Origin: Euryarchaeota archaeon UBA54
GTDB taxonomy: Archaea; Thermoplasmatota; Poseidoniia; Poseidoniales; Thalassarchaeaceae
Assembly (NCBI GenBank): GCA_002495735.1
Contig: DAGM01000058.1
Span: forward strand, 9,031 to 17,381
DNA: 8,351 nucleotides
Reading direction: 5' to 3'
The notes beneath the pieces are model-generated. The model was not told where the DNA came from, ran no database searches, and was given only the letters and a program-made list of their open reading frames with translations. Both the position numbers and the translations under genes were made by a program. Below, in pieces: positions 1 through 5,959 of this stretch. How positions within the stretch are numbered: the stretch's first letter is position 1; each line of letters begins with the position of its first letter.

Positions 1-287
1 CTCGCTCTCGAACCGTCCGCTAGTGCCACTATCTCACGCCCCTCTCCACTATCCCACACCATGCCACCGTTCTCGGCGATGATGAATCCGGAAACTCCCA
101 GAGATTGCTTGATTGGGGTCACATTAGGTAGCGTGCGTCCCGAGGCCAGAGACACCGTCAGCCCCCTAGTCTCGACCTCGCGAATCAGTGGGATGAGTTC
201 TGGATGGTAGCCGTTTGCGTCCATCAGGGTACCGTCGACGTCGAACACCAGCATGTCCCATTTACGGTCCTTAGGCAGTTCGACCAT
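1..287 (-). CDS. HAD-superfamily phosphatase, phosphoglycolate-phosphatase-like (N-terminal part, runs off the left edge)
   Basis: The first 95 codons are present with no stop, and the rest lies beyond the left edge. The ATG at 287 is the only good start; it is followed by MVELPKDRKWDMLVFDVDGT. Residues 16-20 (DVDGT) are HAD motif I, where the first Asp is the phosphorylated nucleophile. A SLASGR segment near residues 46-51 fits motif II, and AENGG at 71-75 is the block shared by archaeal phosphoglycolate and sucrose-phosphate-type HAD enzymes. From memory, the order GLTVSL..SG..ENGG matches Thermoplasma TA0175, a phosphoglycolate phosphatase of the Cof/type IIB class. The likely role is cytosolic removal of 2-phosphoglycolate or a similar sugar phosphate. 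Substrate specificity cannot be read from this part because the cap and motifs III/IV are missing. The gene is divergent from the metal ATPase across 44 bases with no obvious TATA box. Confidence 0.85.
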   Translation of the reverse strand, partial: MVELPKDRKWDMLVFDVDGTLMDANGYHPELIPLIREVETRGLTVSLASGRTLPNVTPIKQSLGVSGFIIAENGGMVWDSGEGREIVALADGSRA

Positions 288-331
288 GAGGATGCGGGGC
301 AGTAAGAGGCTGATGACTCCACCGCCTGAGA

Positions 332-3112
332 ATGAATCATCATGTTCAAGCGGGACCGCTAGATGGCCTGTTCGTGGACGAGGAACGAGAGGAGTTCCTC
401 ATACTGGATGATGATGAAGAGGAGACCCCGGTTTCCAAGAAATCGGAAGAAACCCCTGTCCGGCCCTCTATGTTCAAACTGCCATCTCTGAAGATGCCGG
501 GCTTCCTCCGTTCCAAGGCAAGCAAGAAGCCCGAGCCGAAGCCCGAACCGGCGATAGAAGCAGTAGCTGAATCGGCAATCGGCGTGCTTGACGCAGATCT
601 TGCTGCCGACGGAGTCCACGAGTTCGAATGGGACATCAGGGGAATGGACTGTCCCGACTGCGCGATGAAGGCGACGAGGGCGGTCAGCAGGCTACCGGGC
701 ATCGAGCAGTGCAGGGTCTCAGCCACCGAAGGCTCCGTCAGACTCTCGCTCGACGTTGGCAAGGGACAGGTGTCTCGAGCCTCATCGGTGCTTGAGAACC
801 TTGGACACAGCCCAAAGGAGGACTGGGTTAGTGTCGTAGGTTTGACTCCCAGAGAGGTTGCCGCCAGACTGGGAATCGAACGCCGGGCACTGAGGTCCTC
901 TCTGATGGACATCCCAGGTGTTCTCAACGTCCGTCTCGATGACGGTAAGATCGAGCTACAGCGACTGTGGATGGGTGACATGAGCCTCAGAGCGTTGTCC
1001 GAGCAGCGATACGACAAGGTCCTAGGTTCGGATTACATCCTCGTCCCCTCGAAGTCTTCCAAGCTCAGGCCTGATCAGATACGCCTACTCGGAGCAGCGA
1101 TGACGGTCCCGTTGATATTCGGAGTCATTGCCATAGAGCAGATTCACGCCATTCCTGACATGATGGCTGCGCTGATAGGAGTTTTCGGCGTGCTGTTCGC
1201 AGGTTACCAGATGTTTCAGGAGGCCTTTGCCAGCATCCAGAACAGGGTACTCGGTTTCCAGATACTTACCTCTCTCGCCGTTTTCGGTGCGGTATACCTG
1301 CAGGAATGGGCAGAGGCCCTGATGGTGGTTGGCTTAGTCGGATTCGCCGCCCATCTCGAAGAAAGGGCCCTATTCAGGGCCCGTGAGTCCATGCAGGGTG
1401 GTTTGGACAGGCTTCCGCGCAGGGCGCGGTTGCTAGAGAGCAGACCTGTGGAGAGCGAGGGACGCTCACTGAATGTGACGCAATCCTCCTCCCGATCTTT
1501 GACGATGGCAAACTGCCACGAGGATGAACTGACTCCCGTCGAGGCCATCGAACCCGGCGATATGGTCGAGGTCCGTTCCGGTGAGGTGGTACCTGTTGAC
1601 GGTATCATTACTGAGGGCGCTGGTTCGATTGACAGAGCCCCTCTGACTGGCGAGCCGATGCCGATATCGGTTAAACCCGGAGATTTGGTCGAGGCTGGTC
1701 TGGTGTTGGTTCGAGGGCCCCTCGTTATCCGTGCTCAAGCAAGTGGGGACGACACTAGACTCTCCAGCCTGATTGATCTAGTCAGGCAATACCGAGACCA
1801 GCCGACTAAGACTCAGAACGCTATCGAAAGCTTCACTGCCATTTGGGTACCACTGGTCATGATAGGCGCTCCTGCCATAGGATTCCTAGTAGCTGGTGCG
1901 ACCTCGAAGGCCATATTGGTCACTCTACTTCTGTGGGTGGTATCATGCCCTTGCTCACTTCTACTAGCAGCTCCAGTGCCTCATGCCGCAGCGCTTTCGG
2001 CTGCTTCCGCCTCAGGACTCATCGCACGTGGTGGTGATGTGTTAGAGGCGGCAGCTGGAGTCGAGCTGGCGCTGCTTGACAAGACGGGCACACTGACTAG
2101 CGGGCAACCACGGATGACAGGCATGTTCGTCTCTGAGGAAGAGAACGAGTACAGGGCCCTGCAGATTGCCGCCGGCCTAGAGCAGCGTTCCAATCACCCT
2201 TACGCGAAGAGCATCCTAGCACTTGCAGAGGAGCGCTCGCTGAAGGCTAGCAACGTCATTGATCTGACTGACGGCGACGCAGGGGTCAGCGGCAAGTTGC
2301 GTGGCCAAGAAGTGATGTTGGGTCGCGCTGACTGGCTGTTGGAACACGGTGTCGAGATTCCCCTTGATGTAGACTCCGCGCTGTCTGGCTCGAGGAAGGC
2401 CGGTCATGGTTCTAGCGTACTTGCCATCGATGGGCGCGCTGTGGCCGCATTCGGGTTCGCGCACGATGACGCCCGTGAGGGCGTCGAGGAGCTGATAGCT
2501 GCACTCAGGGCGAACAATGTCACGGTCGAGATTCTGAGTGGAGACGAGCAGGCCAGCGTTGAGGCGTTCGCAAAACCCCTCGGAATACCATCATCTTCGT
2601 GCAGGGGAGGTGTTGACCCCGAGGGCAAGGCCCAGTGGGTCTTCGAGCGTTCTAAGACCCGTCGCACCATGATGGCCGGAGACGGCTTCAACGACGCTGG
2701 AGCGCTTGCCGCAGCGGATGTGGGCGTGGCGGTAGGCAGCGGCGAACAGGTCAATCTAGACGCAGCCGACGTGCTGATACCGGGTGAGGACCCGAGGGCG
2801 CTGGCTCGATTCATTGAACTCTCAAAGCGGACTCGTAGAGCGGTCTCCACTAACATCGCAATCTCAGTGGGCATTACGTTTCTACTGGTCAGCGGCGTGC
2901 TGCTTGGATGGGAGATCAAGTTGGCAGCAGGGGTAGCTCTGCACGAAGCCAGCGCACTTATCGTCATACTCAACGGCATGTGGGTCACTGGGACTGGACC
3001 CCAGAGGATGACCACAATAGTGGACTTGGCTCGGGATTTGCGCAACGATTTGGTGGAGGCGCTGAGGGTCGCGATAGGCGGCTCAGACAAAGACTCGTCT
3101 GCGACCGCTTGA
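332..3112 (+). CDS. P1B-type heavy-metal-translocating P-type ATPase with N-terminal HMA domain
   Basis: This 926-residue membrane pump is expected to hydrolyse ATP to export a soft or transition metal ion. Residues 1-98 are a probably disordered extension, acidic at 16-31 and Lys/Pro-rich at 57-73. An HMA domain follows with GMDCPDC at 104-110, then a second HMA-like fold (about 165-213) lacking the CxxC. Hydrophobic segments lie near 252-270, 277-295, 308-323, 327-341, 501-520, 527-549, 841-860 and 864-885, the eight expected of P1B pumps. Catalytic motifs are complete: TGE at 439-441 in the actuator domain, CPC at 539-541 in the sixth membrane segment, DKTGT at 583-587 (phosphorylated Asp583), the HP pair at 622-623 in the nucleotide domain, SGD at 736-738 (usually TGD) and GDGFNDA at 783-789. 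The eighth segment carries HEASAL at 871-876. CPC suggests Cu/Ag or Zn/Cd/Pb, whereas HEASAL recalls Co-type pumps, so the substrate is uncertain. An in-frame TGA at 314-316 limits the start. ATG 332 is chosen; Met47 is an alternative. Confidence 0.95.
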   Translation: MNHHVQAGPLDGLFVDEEREEFLILDDDEEETPVSKKSEETPVRPSMFKLPSLKMPGFLRSKASKKPEPKPEPAIEAVAESAIGVLDADLAADGVHEFEWDIRGMDCPDCAMKATRAVSRLPGIEQCRVSATEGSVRLSLDVGKGQVSRASSVLENLGHSPKEDWVSVVGLTPREVAARLGIERRALRSSLMDIPGVLNVRLDDGKIELQRLWMGDMSLRALSEQRYDKVLGSDYILVPSKSSKLRPDQIRLLGAAMTVPLIFGVIAIEQIHAIPDMMAALIGVFGVLFAGYQMFQEAFASIQNRVLGFQILTSLAVFGAVYLQEWAEALMVVGLVGFAAHLEERALFRARESMQGGLDRLPRRARLLESRPVESEGRSLNVTQSSSRSLTMANCHEDELTPVEAIEPGDMVEVRSGEVVPVDGIITEGAGSIDRAPLTGEPMPISVKPGDLVEAGLVLVRGPLVIRAQASGDDTRLSSLIDLVRQYRDQPTKTQNAIESFTAIWVPLVMIGAPAIGFLVAGATSKAILVTLLLWVVSCPCSLLLAAPVPHAAALSAASASGLIARGGDVLEAAAGVELALLDKTGTLTSGQPRMTGMFVSEEENEYRALQIAAGLEQRSNHPYAKSILALAEERSLKASNVIDLTDGDAGVSGKLRGQEVMLGRADWLLEHGVEIPLDVDSALSGSRKAGHGSSVLAIDGRAVAAFGFAHDDAREGVEELIAALRANNVTVEILSGDEQASVEAFAKPLGIPSSSCRGGVDPEGKAQWVFERSKTRRTMMAGDGFNDAGALAAADVGVAVGSGEQVNLDAADVLIPGEDPRALARFIELSKRTRRAVSTNIAISVGITFLLVSGVLLGWEIKLAAGVALHEASALIVILNGMWVTGTGPQRMTTIVDLARDLRNDLVEALRVAIGGSDKDSSATA

Positions 3113-3137
3113 TTAACCCGGTCCGGAATCGAGTGCC

Positions 3138-3530
3138 ATGGCGGATTCAGTCGAGATTGAGTCACAGTACGCACCACCGCTCGCAGAATGCGCTCACTGC
3201 GGACACATGCTCCCTCAGGGCTTAGGTGAGAAGGAGTGCAAGGTATGCGGTGCTGTCTGCCGCGTCGGCCACCAGCCCACGGTAGATTCCCTGACCGACG
3301 AGGCCCTGCCCTGTCCTCACTGCAACACCGTCGTGGTCACTGGCACTGACGAGAGGCCTGTGGAGATGACCTGTGGGGCCTGCATGAACTCGTTCACCCT
3401 GACTCCTAAGATCATCAAGGTCGAGATTGATTGCCCAGGATGTGAGAGGACGTTGAGAATCCGACCTAGGCCTGGAACTCGCGAACTCAAGTGTCCTGCC
3501 TGCGAATCAGGGTTCAACGTCACCTTCTAG
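3138..3530 (+). CDS. Small protein with three zinc-ribbon-like cysteine sets
   Basis: This 130-residue cytosolic protein contains six CxxC pairs, which group into three four-cysteine sets: C18/C21 with C34/C37, C59/C62 with C79/C82, and C99/C102 with C119/C122. C41 is an extra cysteine. The last two sets are spaced 17 and 17 residues between pairs and each has short beta-like strands around it (TLTPKIIKVEIDC, TLRIRPRPG), as expected of zinc ribbons. No enzyme motif, membrane segment or signal peptide is visible. Zinc ribbons of this kind commonly bind nucleic acid or act as protein-protein modules, and which applies here cannot be told. The gene starts 25 bases after the metal ATPase stop and probably shares its transcript. 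That makes a metal-sensing or metal-buffering role conceivable, but this is inference from position only. ATG 3138 is the first good start, and no Shine-Dalgarno sequence is evident. Confidence 0.85.
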   Translation: MADSVEIESQYAPPLAECAHCGHMLPQGLGEKECKVCGAVCRVGHQPTVDSLTDEALPCPHCNTVVVTGTDERPVEMTCGACMNSFTLTPKIIKVEIDCPGCERTLRIRPRPGTRELKCPACESGFNVTF

Positions 3531-3555
3531 CTTGGTGACTCCGATAGTCTCCTCA

Positions 3556-3568
3556 AACCGCTTTTATC
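3556..3568 (+). promoter_or_regulatory. Candidate archaeal promoter (BRE plus TATA box) for the coiled-coil gene
   Basis: The sequence AACCGCTTTTATC resembles an archaeal purine-containing BRE followed by a TATA box. Transcription would start near 3590, giving a leader of roughly 40 bases before the GTG at 3633. A second AT-rich element, CAAATACT at 3592-3599, would give a start near 3621 and an almost leaderless message, and I cannot choose between them. Either would make the coiled-coil gene an independent unit from the upstream ATPase and zinc-ribbon pair. Confidence 0.4.
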
Positions 3569-3632
3569 GGCCGATTCCGACCCTTCGCTCTCAAATACTC
3601 TGAAACGAGCGACAACTTGGGGATGGGAACCC

Positions 3633-4724
3633 GTGAGTGAGAGCAAGTCACCAGATAACAACGATGCCGGAGGTATCGACGAACTGGCTGCGCTGCGTGC
3701 ACAGCATGCTCTCGCTGCCTCTTCCAGCATGGAGTCAGTGACCCGTGCTAGAGAGCGCTTGGATGAGGAGTCAAGGTTGCGCTCTGGCATCCGACGTGAG
3801 CGCCGAATGCGCATCGCTGAGATGACCGAAAGGGTTTCTGGTATGCACGGTGCGATGCGCAAGGCCAACGAGATTCTGTTTGAGGAGCGCCTGCAGCAGA
3901 TCGAGTCTGATCTGAGGGCCGAACTTGAGGACGAGATGGAACGCCTTGAGACCGATGCGTTGGAGCGCGAAGAACGCTTGCTGCGTGAGGAGATGCTACA
4001 CCGTCTGCGCCGTGAGGAGAACCGCCTGCGCGAACAACTCGACCTCGAGAGAGACCGTCGCATAGAGGCCCACTCCATTCAACTTCGAAGTAGGCTAAAG
4101 GAGGAGATGGAGACCGAGTACGAGCGCCGCAGAGCATTCCTTGAAGAGCGCTTGGAGCTTGAAGCGGCGCAAGATGTGGGGCGCATGCAGCGCCGCGTTG
4201 AGATGGACCTTCGAGAGGCTTTGGAGTCCGGAGTCCACAGGAAGGTCGAGGGACACCGTCTCGAGCAGGAGATGCAGATGCGCGAACGCCTCTCTGAGGC
4301 CCGACGGGCGCGTGAGGCCGAACTTGAGAAGCAACTCAAGGACGAGCGTGAATCGCTCGAGAAAGAGATGAAGGCGGATGTTGAAGTTAGGATCAAGTCA
4401 CTCGAAGAGGAGTCAGAGCGTGGTACTCTCGCCGAACTCGACCGCCGCTTCCGAGCTGAGCGAGAGACCATGGAGGCTGCACTTGCCCTGCGCCGCCAGG
4501 AGATGGCACTTGAGCAAGAGGTCGAGATGGAGCAGAGGGTTGCCGAGTTCGCCAACAAACGCGAGACTGAGATGATGTCCAAGCTCGAGGAGCAGTTTGC
4601 TAAGCGTGCAGACCTTTCCAAGAAGGAAGTCAAGGAGATCCTGAAGTCACTCGCGGCCGAACTCAAATCGAAGTGGGAAGCCGCATTGCTCGATGTGAAA
4701 CAGTCTGCTTTGGAGAGAGTCTGA
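3633..4724 (+). CDS. Highly charged long coiled-coil protein of unknown function
   Basis: I do not recognise a family for this 363-residue protein. Residues 1-30 are polar and probably disordered. From about 31 to the end it is almost entirely Glu, Arg, Lys, Leu, Met, Gln and Ala, with virtually no Pro or Gly after residue 75, which predicts one very long alpha helix or coiled coil. Leu/Met/Ala recur at heptad-like spacing in many stretches (for example LEDEMERLETDALEREERLL at about 97-116), while others such as RRERRM look more like a charged single helix. There is no membrane segment, signal peptide, cysteine cluster or nucleotide-binding motif. The C-terminal 40 residues are richer in Lys and Ala and may form a separate helical tail. 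The start is GTG at 3633; the nearby ATG at 3623 is in another frame and stops at once. A structural, scaffolding or chromosome-associated role is possible, but nothing in the sequence decides this. Confidence 0.85.
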   Translation: MSESKSPDNNDAGGIDELAALRAQHALAASSSMESVTRARERLDEESRLRSGIRRERRMRIAEMTERVSGMHGAMRKANEILFEERLQQIESDLRAELEDEMERLETDALEREERLLREEMLHRLRREENRLREQLDLERDRRIEAHSIQLRSRLKEEMETEYERRRAFLEERLELEAAQDVGRMQRRVEMDLREALESGVHRKVEGHRLEQEMQMRERLSEARRAREAELEKQLKDERESLEKEMKADVEVRIKSLEEESERGTLAELDRRFRAERETMEAALALRRQEMALEQEVEMEQRVAEFANKRETEMMSKLEEQFAKRADLSKKEVKEILKSLAAELKSKWEAALLDVKQSALERV

Positions 4725-4765
4725 GAGGAATAGACGCTGACAACTGTAATTTCAGCCCCTCAGAG

Positions 4766-4775
4766 GGTTTAGATG
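4766..4775 (+). promoter_or_regulatory. Candidate promoter for the cold-shock gene
   Basis: GGTTTAGATG contains a TATA-like TTTAGAT centred about 34 bases before the ATG at 4805. With the usual archaeal TATA-to-start spacing the transcript would begin near 4796, leaving a leader of under 10 bases. It sits just after a small hairpin (CCCT-CAG-AGGG, 4757-4767) that could mark the end of the upstream coiled-coil transcript. Confidence 0.3.
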
Positions 4776-4804
4776 AAGTAGTATGAGCGGGGCGATGGGG
4801 AATT

Positions 4805-4999
4805 ATGCCTCAGGGTACAGTGAAATGGTTTAACCGCGTGAAGGGCTTCGGCTTCATAGAGAGAGAAGAAGGGAACGACTTGTTCGTTCACAAGTCAGAT
4901 GTGGAAGGAACCATCGATGAGGGCGACACAGTCGAGTACACACTCGGTGAATCCCCCGACGGTCGCGCCTGCGCCACCGATGTTAGCAAAGCCGAGTAA
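4805..4999 (+). CDS. cspA: CspA-family cold-shock domain protein
   Basis: The protein is 64 residues, slightly shorter than the roughly 67-70 of typical bacterial CspA, and consists of a single cold-shock domain (OB fold). It begins [26 protein letters not shown] at 13-18 is RNP1 and DLFVH at 25-29 is RNP2 (usually DVFVH). These surfaces bind single-stranded RNA and DNA through stacked aromatic residues (Trp8, Phe15, Phe17, Phe27, His29). The family acts in the cytoplasm as an RNA chaperone or antiterminator, often but not always cold induced. The likely promoter leaves little leader, so the long regulatory 5' UTR known from E. coli cspA is absent. It ends 5 bases from the stop codon of the convergent parA-like gene. 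CspA-type proteins are patchy in archaea and are usually explained by transfer from bacteria. Confidence 0.97.
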   Translation: MPQGTVKWFNRVKGFGFIEREEGNDLFVHKSDVEGTIDEGDTVEYTLGESPDGRACATDVSKAE

Positions 5000-5004
5000 G
5001 GCTG

Positions 5005-5913
5005 CTAGCCACCGCGGATTCTTGCAATCCTGACGTCAGCCTCTTTGGCCAGATTCCAGTAAGCCATGCTTCCTGGATTGGACTTGTTAGGCTTCTTAGC
5101 AATAACTATCGGTGCTCCTTCAAGGGGCGCCTCTGCTATTGCCACCAAGCGCTGTATTGCAGTTTCGAACACCCGATCACCGAAGTGCTTGCGAGCACGC
5201 TCTGCTACCGCCTCTCCGAGGTTGCTGTTGGTCTGCACCATCGTCAGAGCAATGCCGAACAGCTTGAGATTCGGATTGATTGCCTTCTGGACATCGCGGA
5301 TGGCGTTCATCAGTTGGCCCATGCCCTCTAGGGCGTAGAATTCTGCTTGGATTGGGATCATGACCCAGTCAGCTGCGGCCAGTGCGTTGATTGTCAACAA
5401 ACCGAGCGAGGCCGGAGTGTCCACTATGACCACGTCAAAGTGGCCGATTGAGTCTTGCAGTGCCAGCTTGAGGCGATTCTCGCGACCGATGCGTGTCGCT
5501 AGATCAATCTCAACTCCCGATAGGTCGAGGTCGGCAGGAAGCAGCCAGAGATTCTCAATCGAGATTCCCTTCGGCGGTCCGCGCTTGCGTCCGGGATTGT
5601 GCAACTTCCAGGACTCACGCATCGCCTCAGTCAACATGTCAGGGCCGATTAGGCACTCGTTCAGAGCGACCGGCGCTCCATCCACACCTCCCTTGAACAG
5701 CTCGTTCATGGTCGGGCCCAACGACTTCTTGTCGATTCCGAATGTAGTTGCGACATTTCCTTTCGGATCAAGGTCAACCAGAAGCACCCTACGCGCATCG
5801 ATGCCTAACTCCTCGTTGCCCACGGCCAGCGCTGCTGCCAAATTGACCGCAGTAGTGGTCTTGGCGCATCCGCCTTTGTGGTTCACCACAGCGATTACTA
5901 CTGGCCCCGACAT
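5005..5913 (-). CDS. ParA/Soj-like partitioning ATPase
   Basis: This 302-residue P-loop ATPase of the ParA/MinD superfamily has the deviant Walker A motif NHKGGCAKTTT at 11-21, with signature Lys13 and P-loop Lys18. Ala17 replaces the usual Gly but fits the relaxed KGGxxK[TS] pattern. Walker A' is VDLDPKGN at 46-53, where DPQGN is more usual, and Walker B is VIVDTP at about 162-167. The segment IPIQAEFYALEGMGQL at 186-201 is characteristic of Soj/ParA rather than MinD or NifH. There is no N-terminal helix-turn-helix, so it is of the short chromosomal/Soj size class, with a basic insertion at about 99-118 (NPGRKRGPPKG). ParA proteins form ATP-dependent dimers that bind nonspecific DNA and move cargo such as chromosomes, plasmids or protein clusters. 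No parB or centromere-like repeat is in the window, so the cargo is unknown. It lies 46 bases after moxR on the same strand and converges with cspA. Confidence 0.93.
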   Translation of the reverse strand: MSGPVVIAVVNHKGGCAKTTTAVNLAAALAVGNEELGIDARRVLLVDLDPKGNVATTFGIDKKSLGPTMNELFKGGVDGAPVALNECLIGPDMLTEAMRESWKLHNPGRKRGPPKGISIENLWLLPADLDLSGVEIDLATRIGRENRLKLALQDSIGHFDVVIVDTPASLGLLTINALAAADWVMIPIQAEFYALEGMGQLMNAIRDVQKAINPNLKLFGIALTMVQTNSNLGEAVAERARKHFGDRVFETAIQRLVAIAEAPLEGAPIVIAKKPNKSNPGSMAYWNLAKEADVRIARIRGG

Positions 5914-5925
5914 CTCGCTCGGTTA

Positions 5926-5948
5926 GGGAAAACCACGGGACTACCGTG
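5926..5948 (-). terminator. Possible small hairpin with T tract between moxR and parA
   Basis: On the minus strand CACGG, a 5-base loop and CCGTG (5948-5934) form a short GC-rich stem, followed by GTTTTCCC. It lies just downstream of the moxR stop and 21 bases before the parA start. It could be a weak terminator or an attenuating element for parA, but a 5-base stem can occur by chance and archaea terminate mainly at T-rich tracts. Confidence 0.25.
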
Positions 5949-5959
5949 AATCTTGCTAA

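Noticed and set aside
313..408. ATG at 313 with GAGG a few bases upstream, as a possible start for the metal ATPase
   Set aside because: It is in a different frame from the ATPase and ends after about 31 codons at a TGA.
346..1017. 223-residue open frame on the minus strand opposite the start of the metal ATPase
   Set aside because: Ser/Arg-rich antisense translation with no domain. The plus-strand frame here encodes a clear HMA domain.
2404..3177. 257-residue open frame on the minus strand under the C-terminal part of the metal ATPase
   Set aside because: It overlaps the conserved GDGFNDA and TM7-8 region and its translation is low-complexity Ser/Ala/Pro, typical of antisense shadow in a GC-rich gene.
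4079..4666. 195-residue Ser/Arg-rich minus-strand frame opposite the coiled-coil gene
   Set aside because: Glu and Arg codons read backwards give Ser, Leu and Arg runs; this is composition, not a gene. The plus-strand coiled coil has the coherent heptad-like pattern.
4757..4770. CCCT-CAG-AGGG followed by TTT as a terminator after the coiled-coil gene
   Set aside because: A 4-base stem with three T residues is too weak to call as a terminator; it is mentioned only as context for the cspA promoter.
5360..5926. 188-residue plus-strand frame opposite parA
   Set aside because: It lies wholly over the Walker motifs of the parA-like gene and has no recognisable domain or promoter.
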